Source: Chitinophagaceae bacterium (GTDB lineage Bacteria > Bacteroidota > Bacteroidia > Chitinophagales > Chitinophagaceae). Taken from it: DNA of 64,000 bases. Shown here one piece after another: positions 7,769-14,875 of this stretch (its first letter is position 1; the number at the start of each line of letters is the position of its first letter). Made by a program: the position numbers and the translations under genes. The stretch covers positions 62,001-126,000 of the forward strand of contig CANGIY010000007.1 in assembly GCA_947454235.1 (NCBI GenBank), given 5' to 3'. The notes under the pieces were generated by a model, which searched no databases, was not told the DNA's origin, and saw only the letters and a list, made by a program, of their open reading frames with translations.

Positions 7769-8122
7769 TTACCGTTTTATTTCTTGTTTTGAAACGACAG
7801 TGCCGTTAAGTCCATTTACTACGAAATCGAAAAACTCTCTGACTTTACTATCATTTTCCTGCCTGAAATTAGATAGAAATACATCAAAAGTAGCAATGCC
7901 ATACTCAGGCCATGTGTGTATAGAACAGTGCGATTCGGTGAGGCATACAACACCAGTATAGCCCCCTTCGGTAAACTTATGATAGGCATCACCTACTTTC
8001 TGTAACAACAGTTTTTCTACAGTGTTATCGAATAGCATTCTGCACAATTCCATGTCATTCAGCATATCAGCCGAGGCACTTATTGTAGCAACGATATGTA
8101 AGCCGGGATTGTAGGTGTTCAT
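7769..8122 (-). CDS. speD: SpeD/SpeH-type pyruvoyl decarboxylase, catalytic Cys replaced by Ser
   Basis: A 117-residue homologue of class 1B S-adenosylmethionine decarboxylase. The self-cleavage region is clear (TESHCSIHTWPEYG): Ser64 would become the pyruvoyl group and His69 matches the processing histidine (Ser63/His68 in the Thermotoga enzyme as I recall it). The proton-donor cysteine (Cys83 in FTCG) is replaced by Ser84 here (FLSN). Some SpeD homologues lacking typical residues are known to be pyruvoyl-dependent ornithine or arginine decarboxylases, so the substrate should not be assumed to be SAM. It is the first gene of the six-gene operon. A diverged REP-like repeat lies about 116 bases upstream. 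Family assignment is firm; the exact reaction is open. Confidence 0.85.
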   Translation of the reverse strand: MNTYNPGLHIVATISASADMLNDMELCRMLFDNTVEKLLLQKVGDAYHKFTEGGYTGVVCLTESHCSIHTWPEYGIATFDVFLSNFRQENDSKVREFFDFVVNGLNGTVVSKQEIKR

Positions 8123-8238
8123 TATAGCGTTAAAATATCCTGATAAATGTAGGCAAATTACTGAAAATGAGTGTAGGAATTAACTTTTGTGTTGGCGGAG
8201 GTATGGATAGATTTCAGTACTTTCATGGAGACTATATT

Positions 8239-8266
8239 CCTGGTCCTCGTTTGTAACGATGGTCAG
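8239..8266 (+). repeat. Diverged REP-like hairpin
   Basis: CCTGGTCCTCGTTTGTAACGATGG matches the first half of the 59-bp repeat of the 0.5-2.0 kb region, with a damaged right arm. It lies in the gap between the polyamine-like operon and hpf. Confidence 0.6.
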
Positions 8267-8298
8267 AGAATGATGAATGTCAAACATCTATAAAACAA

Positions 8299-8323
8299 CG
8301 AAGCGACCCAATGAGTCGCTTCG
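8299..8323 (-). terminator. Intrinsic terminator after hpf
   Basis: A perfect 9-bp stem: CGAAGCGAC (8299-8307) and GTCGCTTCG (8315-8323), with a 7-base loop. On the minus strand it lies 25 bases past the hpf stop and is followed by TTGTTTTA. Confidence 0.8.
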
Positions 8324-8347
8324 ATATATTTAGAATTTTTAATTTTT

Positions 8348-8653
8348 TTAGTGGATTGTTTGAGATTTTTCTTTTTTTCTTTTCACCTGGTTTACGAGTG
8401 AGTTAAAAGCTAAATCGAAAGATTCTTCAAAAGTTTTACTTTGATGTTTTACAAAGTAAGAATGTTTAGGTACATACACTTTAATCTCTGCTACTTTATC
8501 GCGTACCTGATGTGACATGTTGTCCAGTTTCAAATATACCTCTGCGCCTATTATTTTATCATGAAAAGTTGAGAGTTTGGCGATTTTGGCATTCACGTGA
8601 TCAATCAATTTTTGGTCGGCATTGAAATGCACTGTTTGAATTTGAACGTTCAT
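8348..8653 (-). CDS. hpf: Ribosome hibernation promoting factor, short form
   Basis: A 101-residue protein of the HPF/RaiA family, with the N-terminal beta-alpha-beta core (MNVQIQTVHFNADQKLIDHVNAKIAKL) and the FEESFDLAFNSLVNQVKRKKEK helix. It lacks the C-terminal dimerisation domain of long HPF. The family binds the 30S decoding region in stationary phase and blocks translation. The gene follows xerC by 28 bases on the same strand, as in many Bacteroidota (rpsU-xerC-hpf), and has its own terminator downstream. Stationary-phase or starvation control is likely from the family but cannot be read here. Confidence 0.92.
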   Translation of the reverse strand: MNVQIQTVHFNADQKLIDHVNAKIAKLSTFHDKIIGAEVYLKLDNMSHQVRDKVAEIKVYVPKHSYFVKHQSKTFEESFDLAFNSLVNQVKRKKEKSQTIH

Positions 8654-8681
8654 AGTTTAAATTTTAGTTTGTTATTAATGG

Positions 8682-9572
8682 TCATCCACGCGGGTGGATT
8701 TTTTTGTGTAATTCCTTAAGTTGCTCAATGTTGTTATGCGTGTAAATCTGCGTTGCGGCTAAACTGCTGTGTCCCAGCAGGTCTTTGATTGCCTGAATGT
8801 TGGCACCATTGTTCAGCAGGTGAGTCGCAAATGTGTGTCTTAACACGTGCGGGCTTTTTTTGCCGAGGGTAGTTACTTCACTCATGTATTTTTTTACAGT
8901 TCGGTATACCATCATCTCGTACACTTTTTCTCCGCTGTCGGTGTTCAAGAGGTATTCGGCATTGAATTTTTCCTGTCCATGTTTTACGTTTATATAGTTA
9001 GTAATAAGCGTTAAAAGTTCTTGGCTCACGGGAACCAATCGCTCTTTATTGCCCTTGCCTAAAATTCTTATCTGGCCTAAGCCCCATTCAATATCTTTTT
9101 CCTTGAGGTTACAAAGCTCCATTCTCCTCATACCGGTCGAATAAAGCAATTCACAAATCAATTGTTCAGTTAAACCTACGAAACTTTCGTCAAAAGTTGT
9201 GTTATTTAACAAAACTTGTGTCTCATTTTCTTTCAAAAATACCGGTAGTCTTTCGGGTAGTTTTTGGGCATGCAAAGCCTTTAGCGGATTGCCTTGTATG
9301 GCACCCTGGCGGAAGTAATATTTATAAAACGAATTGAGACTTGACAGCTTTCTGTTGATAGTGCGTGCTGAACATTTGTTCAGTTTAAGTTCTGCCAGCC
9401 AGCTTCTTATTTGTGAATGATGCAGCTCGAGTAGGGGAGTGCCGGGGTAGGTGGTTTGTATATATGTAGTAAACTGCTCCAGGTCTGTATGGTAGGCCTC
9501 AAGAGTGAGTTTTGAATATCTTTTTTCGAAACGCAGGAATCTTAGAAAATCTTCTACCTTGTCGTCTGGCAT
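8682..9572 (-). CDS. xerC: Tyrosine recombinase XerC/XerD-type
   Basis: A 296-residue site-specific recombinase that resolves chromosome dimers. The N-terminal SAM-like core-binding domain covers about residues 1-100. The catalytic domain shows Arg149 (STGMRRMEL), Lys173 (GKGNKER), His242-x-x-Arg245 (PHVLRHTF), His268 (GHSS) and the nucleophile Tyr277 (TQIYTH). All six catalytic positions are present and the length is normal. It sits between rpsU and hpf, the usual Bacteroidota order, which supports a housekeeping Xer role rather than an integrase. Whether it is XerC or XerD cannot be decided from this sequence alone. Confidence 0.9.
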   Translation of the reverse strand: MPDDKVEDFLRFLRFEKRYSKLTLEAYHTDLEQFTTYIQTTYPGTPLLELHHSQIRSWLAELKLNKCSARTINRKLSSLNSFYKYYFRQGAIQGNPLKALHAQKLPERLPVFLKENETQVLLNNTTFDESFVGLTEQLICELLYSTGMRRMELCNLKEKDIEWGLGQIRILGKGNKERLVPVSQELLTLITNYINVKHGQEKFNAEYLLNTDSGEKVYEMMVYRTVKKYMSEVTTLGKKSPHVLRHTFATHLLNNGANIQAIKDLLGHSSLAATQIYTHNNIEQLKELHKKIHPRG

Positions 9573-9653
9573 AAAAAAACCGTTATTGTAAATTTACGCA
9601 ATTCACAATAACGGAACAAATATTTCTTTTATTTACCTATTCGTAGGTGCGGA

Positions 9654-9848
9654 CTATTCGATAGTGCCAGCCTCAAGCTTAGCCTTATAAATCGCTTTCA
9701 ACACCATAGTACGGTGTCTGATTGAAGGCTTAGTGAATGATTGGCGGTCGCGCAGTTGGTTAAGAGTACGAGATTTTTCGTATTTCTTTTTGTATTTTTT
9801 CAGCGCCTTGTCGATGTTTTCGCAGTCTTTTGAATCAATAATGAGCAT
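9654..9848 (-). CDS. rpsU: 30S ribosomal protein S21
   Basis: A 64-residue basic protein with the S21 pattern (ENIDKALKKYKKKYEKS, LRDRQSFTKPSIRHR). It is part of the 30S platform near the 3' end of 16S rRNA. In Bacteroidota, S21 with S6 and S18 helps hide the anti-Shine-Dalgarno sequence. Upstream of the ATG the minus strand carries AAGGGGGT (9856-9863), seven bases before the start. This is an extended Shine-Dalgarno allowing one G-U pair, unusual beside the other genes here, and fits published ideas that S21 represses its own message through the anti-SD. It is followed by xerC and hpf. Confidence 0.93.
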   Translation of the reverse strand: MLIIDSKDCENIDKALKKYKKKYEKSRTLNQLRDRQSFTKPSIRHRTMVLKAIYKAKLEAGTIE

Positions 9849-9855
9849 AGTATAT

Positions 9856-9863
9856 ACCCCCTT
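9856..9863 (-). promoter_or_regulatory. Extended Shine-Dalgarno of rpsU
   Basis: On the minus strand this reads AAGGGGGT, complementary over eight positions to the 16S 3' end with one G-U wobble, and lies 7 bases before the ATG. Most genes in this window show no such element. Confidence 0.6.
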
Positions 9864-9944
9864 TTACTGTTTGGGACTGCAAAAGTATATCTTTTGTTTG
9901 TAATTCCAAAATTATTTTGACATTGCCTTAAAATGTGGATAAAC

Positions 9945-9974
9945 AAATAGGCACCTGTTGAAAGGTGCCTATTT
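9945..9974 (-). terminator. Intrinsic terminator after mdh
   Basis: A 12-bp perfect stem: AAATAGGCACCT (9945-9956) and AGGTGCCTATTT (9963-9974), with loop GTTGAA. It lies 23 bases past the mdh stop on the minus strand. Confidence 0.85.
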
Positions 9975-9997
9975 ACAATGATATTATTTACCAACTA

Positions 9998-10939
9998 CTA
10001 GCTTGCAGAAACCAATGTTTCAAGCACAGCGTTCATATTACGAACAGCATCAGCCGATTTAGCAAATGCTTCTTTTTCTTCGTCGTTCAGGTTGTAATCA
10101 ATGATTTTTTCCCAACCGCTCTTACCAATTACTACAGGTACACCAAGACAAATGTCTTTTTGACCATACTCACCTTCAAGCGAAACGCAGCAAGGGAATA
10201 CTTTTTTCTGGTCACGAACAATTGATTCAACAAGCAATGCTCCTGCAGCACCCGGTGCATACCAGGCACTTGTGCCCAACAATTTAGTAAGTGTAGCACC
10301 ACCTACCATTGTATCAGCAGCAACTTGTTTCAATGTGTCAGCACCCAGGTAGTTTGAAACAGGGATACCGCCCAATGTAGCAAGACGCGTCAAAGGAATC
10401 ATTGTAGTGTCGCCGTGACCACCAATTACAGTTGCGTGTAAGTCGTTAGCTGAGCAATTCAATTCTTTCTGGAGGTAGCATTTGAAACGAGCTGAGTCGA
10501 GGATACCGCCCATACCAATGATTCTGTTTTTCGGCAAACCTGTTGCTTTAAGCGCGAGGTAAGTCATAGTATCCATTGGGTTCGAAATCACAACGATGAT
10601 AACGTTAGGCGAGTATTTCAACAGATTTTTACAAACGTCTTCAACGATACGTGCGTTTGTGCCAATCAATTCTTCACGAGTCATACCCGGTTTACGAGGA
10701 ATACCTGAAGTAATCACCGCAACATCAGAATTAGCTGTTTTCGCATAATCGTTAGTCACACCAATCACCCTTGTATCAAATTCAAGCAATGAAGCTGTTT
10801 GAGTGATATCGAGGGCTTTACCTTCTGCAAAACCTTCGCGGATGTCCAATAACACCAATTCTTCTGCCAGCTCTCTGCGGGCGATGTTGTCAGCACAAGT
10901 TGCTCCTACTGCACCTGCACCTACTACTGTAATTTTCAT
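9998..10939 (-). CDS. mdh: Malate dehydrogenase (LDH-like type)
   Basis: A 313-residue NAD-dependent dehydrogenase of the TCA cycle that interconverts malate and oxaloacetate. The Rossmann motif GAGAVGAT is at residues 7-14, followed by Asp in LLDIREG (NAD preference). The loop IPRKPGMTREEL carries the substrate arginines; with Arg at the specificity position this fits malate rather than lactate. The catalytic histidine is in VIGGHGDTT. The length is typical. It appears monocistronic: its own -7 box lies upstream (10977-10984) and a terminator follows. The C-terminus is slightly extended and acidic/Ala-rich. Confidence 0.95.
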   Translation of the reverse strand: MKITVVGAGAVGATCADNIARRELAEELVLLDIREGFAEGKALDITQTASLLEFDTRVIGVTNDYAKTANSDVAVITSGIPRKPGMTREELIGTNARIVEDVCKNLLKYSPNVIIVVISNPMDTMTYLALKATGLPKNRIIGMGGILDSARFKCYLQKELNCSANDLHATVIGGHGDTTMIPLTRLATLGGIPVSNYLGADTLKQVAADTMVGGATLTKLLGTSAWYAPGAAGALLVESIVRDQKKVFPCCVSLEGEYGQKDICLGVPVVIGKSGWEKIIDYNLNDEEKEAFAKSADAVRNMNAVLETLVSAS

Positions 10940-10976
10940 TTAATAGTATTTTGAAGTAAAAATTTTTTTGACGCTG

Positions 10977-10984
10977 CAAATATA
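10977..10984 (-). promoter_or_regulatory. -7 promoter element of mdh
   Basis: Minus-strand TATATTTG, a full match to the Bacteroidota -7 consensus TAnnTTTG, 37 bases before the mdh start. No clear TTTG -33 box is seen. Confidence 0.5.
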
Positions 10985-11079
10985 AATACAATGTGATTTA
11001 CCGCTGCTAATTTTCATCAGTATTGTTAAGTGGTTATTTCAATAGTAATGCACAAATTTTACGCTATCGGCAGTTTCAC

Positions 11080-11087
11080 TACTTTTG
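11080..11087 (+). promoter_or_regulatory. -7 promoter element for the 11.1-14.1 kb gene run
   Basis: TACTTTTG matches TAnnTTTG. TTTT at 11057-11060 lies 19 bases upstream as a weak -33 element. The first gene starts at 11109. Confidence 0.5.
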
Positions 11088-11108
11088 AGGGCAATATATT
11101 GTGGTTTT

Positions 11109-11945
11109 ATGAAAAAGTTTTTGGTTGTACTGATGGCTGTTGTACTCTCTTCGTTCCATTTGATGGCGCAAAGTTGTTGCCCCAAACAAAAGGACATGCA
11201 AATGCTGGCACTTGAACCGGGATTTAAGGCAGCACATGAAGCACCTGCACCACTCGATTACACACCGGGTTCAGGCAAAACTTTTTCATTTTCGGTAGAT
11301 AGCGGAGAGCGCGCCAATGCGTTTTTTGTGCCTTCACCGCACCCAACCCGCAATGTGGTTTTTGTGTTTCACGAGTGGTGGGGACTCAACGATTACATTA
11401 AGCGGGAAGCCGAAAAAATCAGGGAAGAATTGGGAGATGTAGAAGTGTATGCCATCGATTTATATGACGGCAAGGTTGCAACTACCCCTGACGAAGCCAG
11501 TGCTCTCATGAGCAGTCTGGATAAAAACAGAGCTGGTGCAATTATAAAAGGATTGCTGGAACAAATGCCTGCCGACAAACACATTGTTACAATTGGTTGG
11601 TGCATGGGTGGCACATGGTCGTTAATGGGTACGTTGCTTTCAGGTAAGCGCGCTCATGGGTGTGTGATGTACTATGGCTTCCCGATTGAAGACGAGAAGC
11701 TTGTAAAAACAATCAATACAGATGTGTTGTTCATTAGAGGCAATCTTGATACTTATATTACTACCGAATCAATCGACAAACTCAAAGAAGAGGTAGAATC
11801 AACCCAACACAAGTTTACACTTAAAGGTTACAATGCCGTTCATGCTTTCGCCAACCCCAGCAATCCGAAATACGATAAAAAAGCTGCGGGCGATGCCCAT
11901 AAAAAGGCCATGAAATTCATCAAGGAACATTTCAAGCAGAAATAA
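11109..11945 (+). CDS. Exported dienelactone hydrolase family protein
   Basis: A 278-residue alpha/beta hydrolase. The start at 11109 (MKKFLVVLMAVVLSS) gives a clean signal peptide ending near MAQ; the longer frame adds MRAIYCGF and overlaps the promoter element. The catalytic triad is visible: Cys165 in GWCMGG, Asp214 in RGNLD and His245 in NAVHAF, i.e. the Cys-His-Asp triad of dienelactone hydrolases. FHEWWGLNDYI near residue 88 is the family's conserved segment. The in vivo substrate is unknown; carboxymethylenebutenolidase is a family label only. The next gene, an Lgt-like protein, begins 2 bases after the stop, so the hydrolase may belong to the same functional unit. Confidence 0.88.
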   Translation: MKKFLVVLMAVVLSSFHLMAQSCCPKQKDMQMLALEPGFKAAHEAPAPLDYTPGSGKTFSFSVDSGERANAFFVPSPHPTRNVVFVFHEWWGLNDYIKREAEKIREELGDVEVYAIDLYDGKVATTPDEASALMSSLDKNRAGAIIKGLLEQMPADKHIVTIGWCMGGTWSLMGTLLSGKRAHGCVMYYGFPIEDEKLVKTINTDVLFIRGNLDTYITTESIDKLKEEVESTQHKFTLKGYNAVHAFANPSNPKYDKKAAGDAHKKAMKFIKEHFKQK

Positions 11946-11946
11946 G

Positions 11947-12711
11947 TTGCACTTAATCACTCAATTTCCCTGGAGACTGGTAATAGGTAACTTTAAAATA
12001 CCATTACACTTCATTTTGCAGGACTCGGGTATATTCATTGCAATCCGCTACTACGTTATTCTTAAAAAGCGAACCACAGATATTATAGACAAGGAAAATA
12101 GGTTTGCGATATTTGTATTTGCAACTGTAGGAGCGGTAGTAGGTGCGCATTTATTGGGTGCACTTGAAACGCCTAAAACTTTTTTTCAATCTGCACAGAA
12201 ATTAGAAGAGTTGACAGGGAATGCAACCATTCTCGGAGGGTTGGTAGGTGGAGTGCTGTTTGTTGAGGTGTACAAGCTTTTTTTAGGCATCAAAACTGGA
12301 ACAGGTGACTTGTTTCTTAAGCCACTTATTCTGGGAATGTCAATAGGAAGAGTAGGGTGTTTTCTGACAGGTGTAGCAGAGCAAACTTATGGTGTAAAAA
12401 CATCTTTGCTTTGGGGAATGAATCTTGGAGATGGGGTGCCCCGTCACCCGGTTGCGCTGTATGAAATCGTTTTTCTTATTCTTGTTGGGGGCTTGATTCA
12501 TCGATTTAAGAGCCATCTCAGTCAATTGGATGGAGATCTTTTCAAATGGTTTATGGTGTTCTATTTGATTTTCAGGTTCTTGTTAGATTTCATTAAGCCC
12601 GGCGATCGGTATTTTTTAGGGCTGGGCACTATTCAAATTACAGCCCTAATTGGGCTGATTTACTACTTTTTCTTTATATTTAGGTTTTATAAAAAATCAA
12701 AATGCCGGTAA
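11947..12711 (+). CDS. Divergent Lgt-like integral membrane protein
   Basis: A 254-residue protein with about seven hydrophobic helices, related to prolipoprotein diacylglyceryl transferase. The Lgt signature region reads GRVGCFLTGVAEQTYG, where true Lgt has GRxGNFxNxE, and RHPVALYE matches the HPxxLYE motif. The His-Gly-Gly motif of Lgt reads LGG here, so the catalytic-type histidine and the two conserved asparagines are absent. The start is a TTG 2 bases after the hydrolase stop; no ATG is available before the first helix. The radical SAM gene overlaps its 3' end by 10 bases. It may handle phospholipid acyl chains without being a lipoprotein transferase; that is inference. Confidence 0.75.
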   Translation: MHLITQFPWRLVIGNFKIPLHFILQDSGIFIAIRYYVILKKRTTDIIDKENRFAIFVFATVGAVVGAHLLGALETPKTFFQSAQKLEELTGNATILGGLVGGVLFVEVYKLFLGIKTGTGDLFLKPLILGMSIGRVGCFLTGVAEQTYGVKTSLLWGMNLGDGVPRHPVALYEIVFLILVGGLIHRFKSHLSQLDGDLFKWFMVFYLIFRFLLDFIKPGDRYFLGLGTIQITALIGLIYYFFFIFRFYKKSKCR

Positions 12712-14099
12712 GAAAGTACACGTACTACGATTTTACACTTAGTTTGTGCCCCAAGTGTCTGAAACGGATAGAAGCGAAAATAGTTTTTGAAAATAACAAG
12801 GTATACATGATGAAGACATGTGCTGAACATGGCTTTTTCAAAACCATCATTGCTGATGATGTTGAGTATTATAAGAACATCAGAAACTATAATAAGGCGT
12901 CAGAAACACCACTGAAATTTAATAATGCAGTTCACTACGGGTGTCCATACGATTGCGGGCTTTGTACCGACCATGAGCAGCATAGTTGCCTTTCTTTGAT
13001 AGAAGTCACAGACCGCTGCAATCTCACATGTCCAACATGTTATGCTCTTTCGTCTCCACAGCACGGCAGGCATAGGACACTTGAGGAAATTGAAAAAATG
13101 TTGGACATCGTGGTGGCGAGTGAGGGAGAACCTGATGTTGTTCAAATAAGCGGTGGAGAACCTACTATTCACCCCAATTTTTTCGAAATACTGGATATCG
13201 CTAAAACGAAGCCTATCAAACACCTGATGTTGAATACAAACGGTGTAAGAATCGCGCAGGATGAAGGTTTTGCCGAACGGCTTGCAAGCTACATGCCCGA
13301 CTTTGAGATATATCTTCAATGGGATTCTTTCAGGCCGGAAGTATTAGAGACTTTACGCGGTAAAGATTTATTGGAAATTCGTTACAAAGCACTCGAAAAG
13401 CTCAATAAACTCAATTTATCTACTACTTTAGTTTTTACGCTTCAAAAAGGATTGAACGATGATGAAATAGGTGCAGCAATTGATTTCGGGCTTAAACAAA
13501 AGTGTGTGCGTGGAGTGACTTTTCAGCCTGTTCAAATCGCAGGTCGTTTTGAACATGACGTTGATAGTAGCAGGCTCACACTAACAGAGGTAAGAAGTGA
13601 AATTCTAAAGCAGACAAAGGTTTTTCAACCGAACGATATTGTGCCGGTGCCTTGTAACCCTGATGCTTTGGCAATGGGGTATGCATTAAAGCTGGCAGGG
13701 CAAGTGATTCCACTCACCCGATATATTGACCCAAAGATTCTTTTGGAGAACACATCGAAAAATACAATTGTATACGAGCAAGACGAAAAGCTGAAAGACC
13801 AATTAATCAATATCTTCAGTACAGGGATTTCGGTTGATAATGTAGTAGGTAAAATGAAGCAATTGCTTTGTTGCCTTCCAATGGTTGTTGCTCCCGGATT
13901 GTCTTACGAGAATTTATTTAGGGTTATTATAATGCGGTTTATGGATGCTTATGATTTTGATGTGAGGGCAGTGAAGAAATCATGCGTCCACATTGTTAGT
14001 AAGGATGGGCGTTTAATTCCGTTTGAGACAATGAATCTGTTGTATAGAGATGGTCTTGAGACTCAATTGAAACAGAGGCAGAGTGAAATAATCCGTTAA
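12702..14099 (+). CDS. Radical SAM enzyme, COG1964/Tes-like
   Basis: A 465-residue radical SAM protein. The cluster motif is Cys106-x3-Cys110-x2-Cys113 (DRCNLTCPTCYA), with GGEPT at about 155. Upstream is a cysteine-rich region (CPKC at 16-19, Cys40 in KTCAEHG, then CPYDCGLC at 81-88 and Cys96 in HSCLSL), the layout of the COG1964 family. That family includes archaeal tetraether lipid synthase (Tes) and enzymes reported as pterin methyltransferases. Tes joins lipid tails between unactivated methyl carbons. The start overlaps the Lgt-like gene by 10 bases, so the two are translationally coupled. A lipid or lipid-anchored substrate is a reasonable guess from the pairing; the reaction itself cannot be read from sequence. 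Confidence 0.85.
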   Translation: MPVRKYTYYDFTLSLCPKCLKRIEAKIVFENNKVYMMKTCAEHGFFKTIIADDVEYYKNIRNYNKASETPLKFNNAVHYGCPYDCGLCTDHEQHSCLSLIEVTDRCNLTCPTCYALSSPQHGRHRTLEEIEKMLDIVVASEGEPDVVQISGGEPTIHPNFFEILDIAKTKPIKHLMLNTNGVRIAQDEGFAERLASYMPDFEIYLQWDSFRPEVLETLRGKDLLEIRYKALEKLNKLNLSTTLVFTLQKGLNDDEIGAAIDFGLKQKCVRGVTFQPVQIAGRFEHDVDSSRLTLTEVRSEILKQTKVFQPNDIVPVPCNPDALAMGYALKLAGQVIPLTRYIDPKILLENTSKNTIVYEQDEKLKDQLINIFSTGISVDNVVGKMKQLLCCLPMVVAPGLSYENLFRVIIMRFMDAYDFDVRAVKKSCVHIVSKDGRLIPFETMNLLYRDGLETQLKQRQSEIIR

Positions 14100-14149
14100 T
14101 GTTTAAATCAGAAACCCGATTGGTGGTTTCGTAATTTCTGTATTCCTAT

Positions 14150-14348
14150 ATGTCAAGTTTTGCGCAGTTCTTAGGTGCCGTTGGTATGTTTGCTTTTCTT
14201 TTGTTGCCAGTTGGGGTAGGTATGTACATAATTGCACAAATAAATAATCGTGAAAAGACGAAAAATATTTGCTCTGAAAATGCTGTTATACTGTGCGATA
14301 ACGGTTGCGGGAACGTTTGCCTTGTGTTCAATATTTGGGAGGTGGTAG
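14150..14348 (+). pseudogene. Small two-helix membrane protein split by a frameshift (or two overlapping ORFs)
   Basis: From the ATG at 14150 the frame encodes a good first helix (FLGAVGMFAFLLLPVGVGMYIIAQINNR) and then turns into unlikely Cys-rich sequence ending at 14383. One base out of register, from a GTG at 14250 to TAG 14346-14348, the sequence encodes KRRKIFALKMLLYCAITVAG and FALCSIFGRW, a good basic linker and second helix. The change of quality falls at CGTGAAAAGACGAAAAA near 14248-14264. Either a one-base indel or sequencing error split a small membrane protein, or two overlapping mini-ORFs exist. Family not recognised. Confidence 0.45.
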
Positions 14349-14449
14349 AATTAAATTGGTGGCATGTATTGAATTGTTTTTAGAATTGCATACAAATACA
14401 ACATTTTCAATTGAAAATAATCAAGGTATAAGTACATTTGTCACGATTT

Positions 14450-14647
14450 ATGGATATCTCCACTGTCATATTTATTTTGAGCTTATTGGTAGCTTTAGTC
14501 TGTCTATTGGCATTTGTGATATTTATTATCAGTTCAATATTTAAGTACAAAAAGTTAAAAAAGGTGACACTTTACATTATGGGAATAGGTGCGGTGCTTT
14601 GCCTTTTAGAGTTTACTTATTGCTCTTTAACTAACTCAATGATTTAA
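14450..14647 (+). CDS. Small two-helix membrane protein
   Basis: A 65-residue protein from the ATG at 14450 (MDISTVIFILSLLVALV); a TTG at 14438 would add four residues. It has two transmembrane helices (about 5-28 and 40-60) joined by a basic KYKKLKK loop. It resembles the neighbours at 14150 and 14664 in size and topology, which suggests a small cluster of related inner-membrane peptides. No family is recognised. Confidence 0.5.
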   Translation: MDISTVIFILSLLVALVCLLAFVIFIISSIFKYKKLKKVTLYIMGIGAVLCLLEFTYCSLTNSMI

Positions 14648-14663
14648 AAGGCGTAAAGTCACA

Positions 14664-14870
14664 ATGCTCGATTTATTTCTTTCCATAATGCAAATTACTT
14701 CCTGGGCGTTTTTTCCGGGGTTGGTGCTGGTGATTATCAGTTTCAGGAAGGACAGTGTCAAAATTCAGGACTTGGGCTTGAGGCTAATTGCTGTGGGTGT
14801 TTCTTCTTTTGCATTGTATTGGGTTATTGGCATACTGCATGTAGCCTACCTTTATTACAAGCACGAATAA
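14664..14870 (+). CDS. Small membrane protein
   Basis: A 68-residue protein with hydrophobic segments at about 8-25 (TSWAFFPGLVLVIISF) and 41-62 (LIAVGVSSFALYWVIGILHVA), separated by a charged linker (RKDSVKIQDLGLR). It begins 16 bases after the preceding small membrane gene. A strong terminator follows. Function unknown. Confidence 0.55.
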   Translation: MLDLFLSIMQITSWAFFPGLVLVIISFRKDSVKIQDLGLRLIAVGVSSFALYWVIGILHVAYLYYKHE

Positions 14871-14875
14871 AAAAA

